This document shows, piece after piece, positions 9,066 through 18,273 of a stretch of 64,000 nt of DNA. The stretch spans positions 1-64,000 of the forward strand of contig NZ_LGTB01000023.1 of NCBI RefSeq assembly GCF_001238275.1. The letters run 5' to 3'. Every line of letters starts with the position of its first letter. Within the stretch, counting starts at the first letter, position 1. Under the pieces are notes generated by a model. It made no database searches and had not been told where the DNA came from. It saw only the letters and a program-made list of their open reading frames with translations. This DNA is from Bradyrhizobium viridifuturi (GTDB lineage Bacteria; Pseudomonadota; Alphaproteobacteria; Rhizobiales; Xanthobacteraceae). A program made the position numbers and the translations under genes.

Positions 9066-9629
9066 CTACCTCTCATCGGCAGTCGCGACGAGCCGGCGCT
9101 CGTCCACAAAATCGGGCCAGCTGGAGTCCTTCTCCGAGATGACGGCGGGATCGGCGGGCCACCTGATGCGAAACGCCGGATCGTTCCAGCGCACACCCCG
9201 CTCGGCGGCCGGCGTGTAGAACTCGGACACGAGGTACGTGACCTCGGTCTCGTCCGCGAGGGTCAAAAAGGCGTTCGCGCATCCTTTCGGGACGAGGAGC
9301 ATGCGGTAGTTTTCAGCGCTTAGCTCGACCGAGATGTGATGCATGAACGTTGGCGAGTCGGGCCTCAGATCGAGCATCACGTCGTGCACGGCGCCGCGAA
9401 CGCAGCGCAGAAGCTTGTCCTCCTGATGGGGAGCGACCTGGTAGTGGAAGCCGCGCAACGTGTGCTTTTGGCGGTTGAAGGAGATGTTCATCTGGGCGAT
9501 CCGGCTGGGTAGGCCGTGATCTTCGAACTCCTGGCTGCACCAGCCACGAGCAAAAAAGCCACGGCTGTCGGCTCGCTTTTCGAGCTCTACCGTGCATGCG
9601 CCCTCGATCTCGGTGGTCTTGAAAATCAT
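9066..9629 (-). CDS. rfbC: dTDP-4-dehydrorhamnose 3,5-epimerase family protein
   Basis: A 187-residue cupin-fold epimerase that inverts C3/C5 of 4-keto nucleotide sugars. Diagnostic segments are 'DSRGFFARGW', 'LRGFHYQVAPHQEDKLLRC' near residue 60 (catalytic His in GFHYQ), 'VPKGCANAFLTL' and 'YTPAAERGVRWNDP'. Length matches RfbC. No dTDP-glucose pathway genes (rmlA, rmlB, rmlD) are visible, but heptose genes flank it. It may therefore act on a 4-keto GDP-heptose, like the epimerases of Campylobacter capsule heptose pathways. The substrate is inference; the family is clear. Confidence 0.82.
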   Translation of the reverse strand: MIFKTTEIEGACTVELEKRADSRGFFARGWCSQEFEDHGLPSRIAQMNISFNRQKHTLRGFHYQVAPHQEDKLLRCVRGAVHDVMLDLRPDSPTFMHHISVELSAENYRMLLVPKGCANAFLTLADETEVTYLVSEFYTPAAERGVRWNDPAFRIRWPADPAVISEKDSSWPDFVDERRLVATADER

Positions 9630-9649
9630 CTAATCCTCCAAGACCAGCG

Positions 9650-10738
9650 TCACCCGACCGGGTACAGCACTCGCGAGCCGTGCACCTCGTACCCGAGCGA
9701 AACCAGGGGGAGGTCCGAGAGCGCCTGGCGCACCCGCTCGCGCTTCTCCGGCTTCACGATGAACATGAGAAAGCCGCCACCGCCGGCGCCGCAGAGCTTG
9801 CCACCTTCGGCGCCTGCCTCGATGGCCCGTGCGTAGTAGCGATCGATCTCGGAGGTGGAGATCTTGGAAGCAAGACCCCGCTTCAGCGTCCAGCCGCGGT
9901 GCAGGGCCCCGCCCACCTGCTCGAGCTCGATGTTTTGACCGGAGAAGATGGAACGAAACTCGAAGGCGTCGTTGCGCATGTGCCGCAGAACGTCCAGGTT
10001 TCGCGACGTGTTGCTTCTCTGCTCGGTGAGCACCGAGGCGGCAGGGCGCTGATGACCGGTCCAGAACATCATGATGCTGCTGAACAAATAGGCAACGGAA
10101 CCGTTTCGGGCCGGCTGCGGCTCGACCGTCACGCGGCCGCCGCGCGCGAACCGCAGCAGATTCAGGCCGCCGAACGCTGCGGCGTATTGGTCCTGCTTTC
10201 CGATCGGCTCCTTGAGAACCTCCATCTCGATATGGCAGGCCTCCTCGGCCAGCTGGCCGGCAGTGACGCGCTCGCCACGGAAGGCATGGAGCGCGTGGAG
10301 CAATCCCACTGCGAAGGCGCTCGATCCGCCCATGCCGGTGGAGGCTGGCATGTCGGCAACGGTGCTGATGAAAATCGGAGGCTCGATGTTGAGAAACTTG
10401 AGACACTCACGCGCGATGTTGTTGTCGATCTCCTCGATCGTATTGACCTGCTCGGTGCGTGAGTAGTTGAGCCGGATCGGCTCGTTGAAGAGGTCGCTGT
10501 GGCGCTTCACGGTGACGTAGACGTATTTGTCGACGGCCGCGCTCAGTACCGCGCCTTCCTCAACCTCGTAGAATTCCGGCAAATCCGTGCCGCCTCCCGC
10601 AAAGCTGACGCGCAGCGGGGTCCGCGTCATGACGATATCGGTCGGACGCCAGCTGGCGTTGGCGGCTCGGATCAGCTCCGTGTTAGGGACGACGGATGTA
10701 TGCCCGAGTTCCCGTTCCCGCGTCGTTAAAGTTTCCAC
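9650..10738 (-). CDS. hddA: D-glycero-alpha-D-manno-heptose-7-phosphate kinase-like GHMP kinase
   Basis: A 362-residue GHMP-fold kinase, probably phosphorylating heptose 7-phosphate at C1. 'TPLRVSFAGGGTDLPEFY' near residue 40 is the typical HddA N terminus. The ATP loop 'ASTGMGGSSAFAVGLL' lies near 133, and 'LCGAGGGGFLMF' near the C terminus is the third GHMP motif. The start is a GTG with GGGAGG nine bases upstream. The gene lies with gmhA, gmhB- and hddC-type domains, which together complete the GDP-heptose route. Fucose kinase-type GHMP enzymes are the main alternative. Confidence 0.8.
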   Translation of the reverse strand: METLTTRERELGHTSVVPNTELIRAANASWRPTDIVMTRTPLRVSFAGGGTDLPEFYEVEEGAVLSAAVDKYVYVTVKRHSDLFNEPIRLNYSRTEQVNTIEEIDNNIARECLKFLNIEPPIFISTVADMPASTGMGGSSAFAVGLLHALHAFRGERVTAGQLAEEACHIEMEVLKEPIGKQDQYAAAFGGLNLLRFARGGRVTVEPQPARNGSVAYLFSSIMMFWTGHQRPAASVLTEQRSNTSRNLDVLRHMRNDAFEFRSIFSGQNIELEQVGGALHRGWTLKRGLASKISTSEIDRYYARAIEAGAEGGKLCGAGGGGFLMFIVKPEKRERVRQALSDLPLVSLGYEVHGSRVLYPVG

Positions 10739-10766
10739 TGCGTTCGGCCTCCCAACCGTTCCAGAC

Positions 10767-11834
10767 TCAGGCTCGAATTCGACTCACGTTGGCGCTGATC
10801 TCCGTCCACCTGAGCGACTCGTCGACTGATCCGCTGTCGAGCAAATGTCGTAACCAGCTGAGACGCGTAAAGCGCTTGTCCTTGAACGCACCATGCTTGA
10901 GGCCGATTCTTTGGAACGCGGTATAGAGCTCCCTGGCTCCGTCCGTTGCCGTCCATCGGAAGCTGAACTCCGGAAAGGTTCGCTTGAACTTGGCAAAATC
11001 CGCCTTGTAGGTGCGCTGATCAGCTCCGGGCTGCGGCACGCTCGCGAGCTCGCAGCCGGGAACGCTTTGCGCAGCAATCTGCCCAAGATCGCGGATCTGG
11101 TGGTTGAGTTGGTCAGCACCGACGTTGAAGGCCTGGTTATGGACAGTCTCCAACGGAGCCTCGAGCACCGCCTGAAACGCGCGCGCAACGTCCTGGACAT
11201 GGACGACCGGCCGCCAGGGCGTACCGTCGCTCTGGATCACGATGCGGCCCGTCGTGAAGGCGTTGCCCATGAAATCGTTGAGGACAGTGTCAAACCGCAT
11301 TCGCGGCGACAGGCCGTAGACGGTCCCGTTGCGGCAATACGTCGGAGAGAAACGATCGTCGGCGAGGGCGCGCAACGCCGTCTCCGCTTCGACCTTGGAG
11401 CGAGCATATTCGGTGCGCGGCGCGAGCGGCGCATTCTCGTCGACGACCGCCGCTTCGGAGGTCCCGTACATGATGCAAGAGGATGAAAAGATGAAGCGCG
11501 TGACGCCCGCCTGCTTCGCCAGCTTCGCAAGCCGGATCGTCCCCTGCGAGTTGATCTCCCGCGTCCAGGCTTCGTTCAAATTGCCGATCGGATCGTTGCT
11601 GAGTGCGGCCAGATGAATCACCGCGTCGAAGCCGGCGAGCTCCTTGGCGGTAACCTCGCGCAGGTCCTGACGGATCGTCGGGACCTCACCGAGGTCGGGG
11701 ACGAGTGTGCAGGCAGAGAAATATCCGGTGTCGAGACCGACCACGTCGAATCCCTGGCGCTGGAGCCAGGGCGCCATGACCGATCCGATATAGCCATTGT
11801 TGCCGGTGATCAGGATGCGCTTGTTGTCAGGCAT
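10767..11834 (-). CDS. NAD-dependent epimerase/dehydratase (extended SDR)
   Basis: A 355-residue nucleotide-sugar enzyme. 'ILITGNNGYIGSVMAPWL' is the N-terminal NAD-binding motif. 'FSSSCIMYG' and 'TEYARSK' give the Ser and YxxxK catalytic residues (near 120-148). The substrate is unknown. Its position between the HddC-GmhB fusion and HddA suggests a GDP-heptose (4,6-dehydration, 4-reduction or epimerisation). It overlaps the 3' end of the upstream gene by 8 bp, which indicates translational coupling. Confidence 0.8.
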   Translation of the reverse strand: MPDNKRILITGNNGYIGSVMAPWLQRQGFDVVGLDTGYFSACTLVPDLGEVPTIRQDLREVTAKELAGFDAVIHLAALSNDPIGNLNEAWTREINSQGTIRLAKLAKQAGVTRFIFSSSCIMYGTSEAAVVDENAPLAPRTEYARSKVEAETALRALADDRFSPTYCRNGTVYGLSPRMRFDTVLNDFMGNAFTTGRIVIQSDGTPWRPVVHVQDVARAFQAVLEAPLETVHNQAFNVGADQLNHQIRDLGQIAAQSVPGCELASVPQPGADQRTYKADFAKFKRTFPEFSFRWTATDGARELYTAFQRIGLKHGAFKDKRFTRLSWLRHLLDSGSVDESLRWTEISANVSRIRA

Positions 11835-13080
11835 ATTCCGGGGTTCCGTTCAGCATTTGTCGGGTGAGGTCGAGGAGCGAGCAGGCATCGGTCACGCGGC
11901 GGAAGGGACAGTCGGCTGCCGACGCTGCGGCAGCGTCGCGCTCGTCGTCACCAACGAACAGCGTGCGCGTGAGGTCGAGGTGGAAGTCACGCTGGGCCTG
12001 GTAGAGGAGACCGGGTTTCGGCTTGCGACACTCGCAGCCGTCCTCCCAACCGTGCGGACAGTAGTATATCGCGTCGATCCGTCCTCCCGCCTGCGAGACC
12101 TCTCGCTTCATGCGGTCATGTACGGCTTCGAGGTCGGCTTCACTCATGACGCCGCGGCCGATGCCGGGTTGGTTCGAGGCGATGATCGTGCGGTAACCGC
12201 GCTCGTGCAGGAGCCGGAGTGCTTCCAGCGAGCCGGGGCACCACGACCACTCATTCCAGTTTCGTACGTACTGCGCTTGCGGCGGCTTGCGGTTGAGCAC
12301 GCCGTCGCGATCGAGGATCACGGTCGGTTTGCGTCGCATGAAAGCTTCCGTCGCTGGTAGCCGATCCAGCGAGCCGACGCTGTAATAGCGGTGATCACTC
12401 GCGTAAGCGGTGAGCCGCCCCTGTTGAGCGAGCGGTGTATAGAGCGCCTCCTCGAGCAGCGTGTCCTGCTCGGGCAGCAGCGCGAGGGCGAGGTCTGTGA
12501 GGATCGCGTAGCTGATTTCGACTTGCTGAAGCCCGGGCGTCGTGCGCAAGCGATCGAATACGCTTACGTGACCGTCGTGGTCGAGCAGGGCGCTGCCTCG
12601 GGAGTAACGATCCTTGTTGTTATAGACGGTGATCAAACCGGGCTTCCCGGCCTCGCGGAACCGCGCCCACATCCGGTCCATCTGCATCGGCCAGTAGTTG
12701 TCGCAGTACAGCAGCAGGAAGCAGGGATCGATCATGTGCCGAGCAGTTGCAACTCGGCTGCTGGTCAATTGGTCGGGTTCCGTTATCGAGTACTCGATGT
12801 GCACACCCCAGTCACGACCATCGCCGAAATGGCTCTGTACGACCTCTGGCAAGTACCCGAGAAGGAGCAGGACCCGTTCAAAGCCCTGGTCGCGCAATTG
12901 CTCGATCTGGTACTCCAGAAAAGGGCGCCCGAGAATCGGCACCATCGGCTTGGGCCGATCATTCGTGATCGGCTGCATTCGGGTGCCGCGGCCACCGGCA
13001 AGGATGACCGCCTGTGTCGGCCGATCATAGATCCGGCCTTCGATCAGCGCTGGGCGAGACGTGCCGTCGAGGGCGGCCAT
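11827..13080 (-). CDS. Fusion: heptose-1-phosphate guanylyltransferase-like (HddC) + heptose bisphosphatase (GmhB)
   Basis: A 417-residue bifunctional protein. Residues about 20-250 are a nucleotidyltransferase ('ILAGGRGTRMQPIT', 'RPKPMVPILGRPFLEYQ'). Residues about 255-400 are a HAD-IIIA phosphatase with 'LDRDGVLN', 'ASNQPGIGRGVM', the zinc-binding 'CPHGWEDGCECRKPKPG' and 'FVGDDERDAAAA'. The order implies that one polypeptide removes the 7-phosphate and activates the 1-phosphate. The ATG at 13080 shares a base with the TAA of gmhA (TAATG), so I prefer it to an upstream in-frame start. It is the core of the GDP-heptose branch. Confidence 0.87.
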   Translation of the reverse strand: MAALDGTSRPALIEGRIYDRPTQAVILAGGRGTRMQPITNDRPKPMVPILGRPFLEYQIEQLRDQGFERVLLLLGYLPEVVQSHFGDGRDWGVHIEYSITEPDQLTSSRVATARHMIDPCFLLLYCDNYWPMQMDRMWARFREAGKPGLITVYNNKDRYSRGSALLDHDGHVSVFDRLRTTPGLQQVEISYAILTDLALALLPEQDTLLEEALYTPLAQQGRLTAYASDHRYYSVGSLDRLPATEAFMRRKPTVILDRDGVLNRKPPQAQYVRNWNEWSWCPGSLEALRLLHERGYRTIIASNQPGIGRGVMSEADLEAVHDRMKREVSQAGGRIDAIYYCPHGWEDGCECRKPKPGLLYQAQRDFHLDLTRTLFVGDDERDAAAASAADCPFRRVTDACSLLDLTRQMLNGTPEYA

Positions 13081-13715
13081 TAGTTCAGACCCGGTCTGTC
13101 GGCAACGAGGCACCTTGTGACCGCGTGACAGATCGCCGAATGGACGTCCTCGACGAGCTCGTACTTGCCTTTCTCGGTCTCGACGCACACCGGCTCATCG
13201 ACCAGGCCTCTCAGCGCGCCGCCGTCAAATCCAAGGAGTGCTACGGTGGTGAGCTTCTTCCCCCGAGCCAGTTCGACCGCGCGAACCAGGTTCGGGGAGT
13301 TGCCGCTCGCGGAAATGCAGGCCAACACGTCTCCCGGCGTCGCGAAATTCTCGAGCTGGCCGGAGAATGCCCGCTCGTAGCCTTCGTCGTTCGACAGAGC
13401 CGAGAACCAGGACACGTTGTCGGACAAGCACATGACTTTCAGCGGTCGGCAGCCCGAGCGTTTGGTCGCCTTGCCGAGGTCATTTACCCAGTGAGAGGCG
13501 GTCGAAGAACTGCCGCCATTTCCCGCGATGTAGATGAAGGCGCCCCGGTCGCGAGCCTCGCGAAAAATATCGACCAGTCTCCGGACTGCGTGCACCTGAA
13601 CTTCCGCCAACACACGCCGCACATTCTCGAAATGCATCGAGATGACGTCCGACGTCTCCGGTGGTGTCGAGATCACCGGCTGCACATGTGGTGATTCAGA
13701 TCGAATCGTGCGCAT
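13080..13715 (-). CDS. gmhA: Sedoheptulose-7-phosphate isomerase (phosphoheptose isomerase)
   Basis: A 211-residue SIS-domain enzyme converting sedoheptulose 7-phosphate to manno-heptose 7-phosphate, the entry step to heptose sugars. 'FIYIAGNGGSSSTASHWVND' is the GmhA phosphate-binding motif, followed by 'LSNDEGYERAFSGQLE' and 'CISASGNSPNLVRAVE'. The start at 13715 is chosen for GGAGAA upstream. A longer in-frame extension to 13886 has a non-homologous, basic N terminus. It is the first gene of the leftward heptose operon, and 13716-13899 may hold its promoter. Confidence 0.87.
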   Translation of the reverse strand: MRTIRSESPHVQPVISTPPETSDVISMHFENVRRVLAEVQVHAVRRLVDIFREARDRGAFIYIAGNGGSSSTASHWVNDLGKATKRSGCRPLKVMCLSDNVSWFSALSNDEGYERAFSGQLENFATPGDVLACISASGNSPNLVRAVELARGKKLTTVALLGFDGGALRGLVDEPVCVETEKGKYELVEDVHSAICHAVTRCLVADRPGLN

Positions 13716-13899
13716 ACGCCCGGTTCTCCAAGGTGAACGATGGCTCAAACCTCTGGATGCATTAGACGCCAGTTCTTGCCGCGCGACATTCACTCTTTGG
13801 GGGTAGGCCGGATGGCGACCACAAACATCATTGGTCGCGAGCGGAAAATTTACGCTGCTTCTTACGACGGCCGGAAGTGCGGGCATCTCAGGCTGTGCG

Positions 13900-15081
13900 T
13901 CATGCCGGCAATGGCGACATGGCGGCGGCCGCGACCTCGCTGAGCTTGGACTTGCGATCGTGGAGCTGCGGAAGCGGCTCCATTCCGATAGCAGACAGGA
14001 TGTGCTCCCAGCGGTAGACCCAATCGTGTCGCTGCAGGCTGCGTACGGCGTTGGTCCGGCGCACGCGCGCTATCCGCTCCGGCTGCGCATCCAGTTCCTC
14101 GATTACGGCGGCGATGTCGGTTGTCTGCGGAGATACCTCGATCACCGCATCCGGCCAATCGAAGTATTCGCTGAACTCGGCGCATTGCGGCGCGTTTCCA
14201 AGGATGACGGCGCCGCCGGCGGCGCCCTCGAACAGACGTGACGGCAGGACCTGCTCACCTGCGACCTTTTGCGAGTTTGCGCCCGCCACTGCCGCGGGAT
14301 TGAAGCCCATGAAGTAACGGGTGCGCTTGATCGTATTGGCAAGAAGCAGCCGATGCTCGCGCCAGTCCTTGACCTGGGAATTGCCGCTCGAGAGCGAGTC
14401 ATAGAGATAGAAGAGATTGCGGCGTTCAGCCAGCGCCAGCAATTGGCGATGTGGCCCCGCTGCACGATTGCCCATCGAATAAATATCGACGACCCGTTCG
14501 GGGGGCGACGGATACGGTGTGGCAATCAGGCAATCGACGCCCGTCGCCAGAAAGGAGCAGGGGGTGCGCGTGTACGCCGAAAGGCGCGCAACGCTTGCGC
14601 TGTGAAGCAGGAACACGTGGTCGAACTGGTCCAACAGTCTCAGGTATTGGCGGTCCTGTTCGAGTGTGCTGGACCAGAGCTCGATCAGATATGCGACGGC
14701 GATCTTGCATCGACTGCGCCAGTTTCGGATGCGCGAGAGCTCAACGAAACTTTGCGGGCTCCAGGCCACAAAGAAGAAGACGTCGTAGTTCTGGTCGAGA
14801 TCGACCCGCTCAACGGTCGGCGCGTTCTTCAGTCCGACCCCCTTGCGGACACCGTTGACCAGCCTGTTGAAGTCGCGCTGGACGCTCTGGTTGTCATGGG
14901 ATGGCAGAATGCCGCTGAGATATTTCGTCAGGTAGTTGTCGATACCAGGCGCGACGAGGTCTGCATGATCGCACTCGGTGACGATACGGCAGAACTCGTA
15001 GGACGATGCGAAGTGGGCTCGATCTTTCGCGTTAAAGTCGGAAGCAACGAGGATTCGTCTCTTCAAGGACAGGTCCTCCAT
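13900..15081 (-). CDS. Glycosyltransferase, CgeB-like GT-B
   Basis: A 393-residue cytoplasmic protein. The C-terminal half has the features of Glyco_trans_1_2/CgeB proteins: 'YFMGFNPAAVAGANSQKVAG', 'LPSRLFEGAAGGAVILGN' and a late 'HDWVYRWEHIL'. Acceptor and donor are unknown. The N terminus ('RRILVASDFNAKDRAHFASS') is the usual GT-B opening strand. It lies between a GMC oxidoreductase gene and the heptose operon on the same strand, so a heptosyl donor is possible. The start at 15081 has AAGGTGA upstream. Confidence 0.75.
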   Translation of the reverse strand: MEDLSLKRRILVASDFNAKDRAHFASSYEFCRIVTECDHADLVAPGIDNYLTKYLSGILPSHDNQSVQRDFNRLVNGVRKGVGLKNAPTVERVDLDQNYDVFFFVAWSPQSFVELSRIRNWRSRCKIAVAYLIELWSSTLEQDRQYLRLLDQFDHVFLLHSASVARLSAYTRTPCSFLATGVDCLIATPYPSPPERVVDIYSMGNRAAGPHRQLLALAERRNLFYLYDSLSSGNSQVKDWREHRLLLANTIKRTRYFMGFNPAAVAGANSQKVAGEQVLPSRLFEGAAGGAVILGNAPQCAEFSEYFDWPDAVIEVSPQTTDIAAVIEELDAQPERIARVRRTNAVRSLQRHDWVYRWEHILSAIGMEPLPQLHDRKSKLSEVAAAAMSPLPA

Positions 15082-15116
15082 TCACCTTTTGACCAGCAGG
15101 GCCTCGGGATTGCGAT

Positions 15117-16778
15117 CTACGCCATCAAGGCGCGCTGAGGACGCTGGACTCGGTCGGAGGGATCAGAATGCATTGCGGGCGAATGCCGTCCCAGTATCAT
15201 GTCCGCGGCCTTTTCTGCGATCATGAAGACGGCCGCGGACGTGTTGGCGGAGGGCACGGTGGGCATGATCGAAGCGTCGGCTATCCGCAGGTTCTCCAAA
15301 CCGTGGACACGCAACTGATCATCGACGACGGACGCCGGGTTGTCCTGCGGGCCCATTTGGCACGTCCCGCACGGATGATACGACGTCAGTCCGGCTTCCC
15401 GCGCAAATTGCAGGCACTCGGCGTCGTCCGTGACCGAAGGACCGGGCAATTCCTCTCCGTAGTAGTAGGGCTGAAGCTCGGGGGCGGCGAGCAGCCGCCG
15501 CATCATCCTGATGCCGTCGACAGCAACGCGCTGGTCCCTTTCGTCGACGAGAAAGTTGGGCTGAATGATTGGGGCACGGAAGGGATCTGCCGAGTTCGCG
15601 TGGACGAACCCGGTGCTGTGCGGCCGTAGCTGATAGAAACCGGGCTTGAGGACGGGAAAGCGCTCCCGGAGATTGGAATAATTCCCGATGGCAACGTCGA
15701 TCTGAACGTCCGGCGTGGAGGAGAGATCCCGCGAATTGGCGAAGCCGTACACGAGCGACGGGCTGAGAGCGAGAACGCTCGGACGACCGAGGATCCATTT
15801 GGTGCCTTCCCGAAGCAGATTCAGGCCGCGCCCGCTTACCGTCTTGCCCTTCACCCGGACGATGAAGTGGATCATGTAGTGGTCTTGCAGGTTCTGGCCG
15901 ACGCCAGGCAGGTCATGCAGCACCGGAACCCCGAGGCCTGCAAGCAATGCCGGTGAGCCGACCCCTGAAATCTGCAGCAGCCTCGGCGTGTTCACAGCTC
16001 CGGCGGTGAGGATCACCTCGCGACGCGCCTTCACTTCGCGAGCGGGCTGGCCAGGTCCTTGGGCGTACCGAACACCAACCGCTCGCTTTCCCTCGAACAG
16101 CACGGCGGTGGCCTGGGCCCTGGTCCGAATCTCCAGGTTCTTCTTCTTGGCAACGGGTCGCAGAAATGCCCGCGCGGCGCTTACGCGCCAGCCGTTCTCG
16201 ATGTAGCGCTGATAGTATCCGAAACCCGCCTGCCTTGCGCCGTTGTAGTCGGAATTGTGCGGGAGTCCGAGGTTGCGCGCAGCCTCAATAAATGAATCGC
16301 AAATCGGGTGTTTCCAATCGCAGTCAGTGATCGGCAGCGCTCCCTCGACACCTCGGTACGTGGTGTCGCAGGTCCCGATTCTTCGTTCGGTTTTCTTGAA
16401 GTACGGCAGTACGTCGGCGTAGCCCCAGCCCCGGTTGCCGCGTCGGGCCCAACCATCGAAATCGTCGTGATGGCCCCGGTTGTAGTTCATTCCGTTGATG
16501 GCAGTCGAACCACCGAGCGTCTTGCCCTGCGGGATCGGTATGGCACGGTTCGCCGTTGCCGGGTTCGGCTCCGTTTCGTACTGCCATGCAAATTTGGGAA
16601 TTGATGCGGCCTTATAGACCCCGGCGGGGACACGCAGGAAGACACTGTAGTCCGGCGGGCCGGCTTCGAGCAGGCAAACGGTGCAGCCGTCTGTGGAGGC
16701 CAGTCGATTGGCCAATATGCACCCCGCGGCCCCGGCGCCGACAATGATATAGTCGAAAATCTCTGTCTCCGCCGACAT
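15117..16778 (-). CDS. GMC family FAD oxidoreductase
   Basis: A 553-residue flavoprotein like choline/alcohol dehydrogenases. 'DYIIVGAGAAGCILANRLA' is the ADP-binding loop. 'GKTLGGSTAINGMNYNRGH' is the GMC signature 1. 'TAGAVNTPRLLQISGVG' is signature 2. The C-terminal 'SYHPCGTCQMG' holds the catalytic His region, and 'ADASIMPTVPSANTSAAVFM' completes the domain. The substrate is not predictable. It is an unusual member of a polysaccharide locus and may oxidise a sugar or polyol, or be an insertion of unrelated metabolism. It ends 35 bp from the glycosyltransferase start. Confidence 0.88.
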   Translation of the reverse strand: MSAETEIFDYIIVGAGAAGCILANRLASTDGCTVCLLEAGPPDYSVFLRVPAGVYKAASIPKFAWQYETEPNPATANRAIPIPQGKTLGGSTAINGMNYNRGHHDDFDGWARRGNRGWGYADVLPYFKKTERRIGTCDTTYRGVEGALPITDCDWKHPICDSFIEAARNLGLPHNSDYNGARQAGFGYYQRYIENGWRVSAARAFLRPVAKKKNLEIRTRAQATAVLFEGKRAVGVRYAQGPGQPAREVKARREVILTAGAVNTPRLLQISGVGSPALLAGLGVPVLHDLPGVGQNLQDHYMIHFIVRVKGKTVSGRGLNLLREGTKWILGRPSVLALSPSLVYGFANSRDLSSTPDVQIDVAIGNYSNLRERFPVLKPGFYQLRPHSTGFVHANSADPFRAPIIQPNFLVDERDQRVAVDGIRMMRRLLAAPELQPYYYGEELPGPSVTDDAECLQFAREAGLTSYHPCGTCQMGPQDNPASVVDDQLRVHGLENLRIADASIMPTVPSANTSAAVFMIAEKAADMILGRHSPAMHSDPSDRVQRPQRALMA

Positions 16779-16880
16779 TGCTTCAACCCCACGAGTGCAT
16801 GTGCGTGGTCGATGTTAGCGGACAGGTCTTCGCGCCACTGGGTTCATCGGTGTTACCCCTTCGGAGAGCGCTTGAGATTG

Positions 16881-18247
16881 TCATTCATGGGCATGCTTGA
16901 GAGCGCCGGTTCCAACTTCGTATTCGTCCTGCCCCAGCAGATAGCGGTAGAGCATCGTCGTGCCGATACCGAAGCCGATCAGGCACCAGAACCAGATCCC
17001 CTGCATCGGCGCCTCGAGCGCGACGTCGAACGAAGCGTTGATGATGCAGGATGAGACGTAGCAGGCGATAAACAGCATCAGTGCGGCCCATTCGGTGTGC
17101 CCTCGGCTGTGGGCCTGCACCATGGCGCGAAGCAGCGTGCCAAACCAAGCGGCGAGGAAAGCTACCCACAGCACAAGCCCCGGCACCCCCGCGCGTGCCA
17201 GGATCGTCATATGGGCGCTGTGCGGACTGCGCAGGGGCCGCTCGCTGTTAGCTCTCGCAAGCCCGTCCTCGACAGCCAGGTTCACCCCAAATCCGCGGCC
17301 GGTCCAGAAGTACGGTCCATGCACCGTCTTGTCGACGATGGTCCGCCACCAATTCGCGCGCCATTGCGTGGTGTCCTCGGTCTGGGCGCCACCCTGGCCG
17401 ACGATGCTGGAAATATTCTCGACGATTTGCGCAACGCTGATCCGCCGTTCGGTCGAGACGCGGGCTTCCTGGTAGCCGGAGATGCTCATCTCGATCGCAT
17501 AGGAAGCGGCAAGGAGCACTGCGCCGGTCGCGACGACGGCGAGGAGCGGGCGCACTTTACCGACCGCCAGCGCCGCCAGAGTGACTGGCACGGCAAATGC
17601 CAGAAAGGCTGCACGGCTAACGGCGCTGATGACAACCACTCCCGCGATGAGACTGGCCGTCCAGATCGGAGTTGGTTTGCGCAAGCCCGCGAGAACGAAC
17701 ACGGCGCGCCTGCAAGGTGTGTCGCGACTTCGCCGGCGCCGAGCCAGATCAGGCCGACGTCGGTGCCGGGCACATCCGGTATATAGTCTGCAAAATAGAA
17801 GCTGAGCGGAAACAGGATGGGGACGACAGGAACGTAGATATCCAGGAATTTCCGGTAGTAACCAATGACCGTATCGATACGGCGAAAGTCTTCGATCAGA
17901 AGGGCTGCGACGACGAAGGAGAAGACCCCATAGACGAGGATCACGCTGTCGCGCAATGCGTCGAAGCCGTAGATGTCAAGATACGGAAATGTGCGCAACA
18001 AGGCCCAGCCCATGGCCACCGCGAGGACCAGGCTCGGTCCGGATGCGAATACGGCCAACAGGCAACCTGACCGCAACAGCACAAACACCCCGGCGAGGAA
18101 AGCGATCTCGCCGACGAAAAGCGGCCGATAGCCCCAATAGGCGAAACCCTTTCCCATCAGCGCATATCCCGCCAAGGCGCAGCAGAGCGCGAGGGTATAG
18201 CGGTCGCCCAGACCTGCAGATGGTGAACGTGGGAGAGGGCTGGTCAT
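16881..18247 (-). pseudogene. O-antigen ligase/polymerase (Wzy)-like membrane protein, single-base frameshift
   Basis: A polytopic membrane protein that would join polysaccharide repeat units. The frame from 18247 gives hydrophobic helices to 'GEVATHLAGA'. The next frame continues exactly with 'VFVLAGLRKPTPIW', more helices, a periplasmic loop with 'GRGFGVNLAVEDG' and 'SPHSAHMTILARAGVPG' (Wzy_C/O-antigen ligase pattern), and terminal helices. One missing base near 17710 explains the break. Adding one base gives 455 residues, a normal length. The gene could be functional if this is a sequencing error. A truncated relative of its N terminus occurs at 25372-25656. Confidence 0.75.
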
Positions 18248-18273
18248 GACAATTCAGGAATTCACCCCCTTGC

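Noticed and set aside
7786..9219. 477-residue open frame on the + strand
   Set aside because: It is antisense to the oxidoreductase and RfbC-like genes, which have clear family motifs. The composition is that of a GC-rich shadow frame.
13815..13838. Inverted repeat GCGACCA...TGGTCGC in the gmhA upstream region
   Set aside because: 7-bp arms with a 10-base loop are expected by chance in GC-rich DNA; no T-tract or shared motif.
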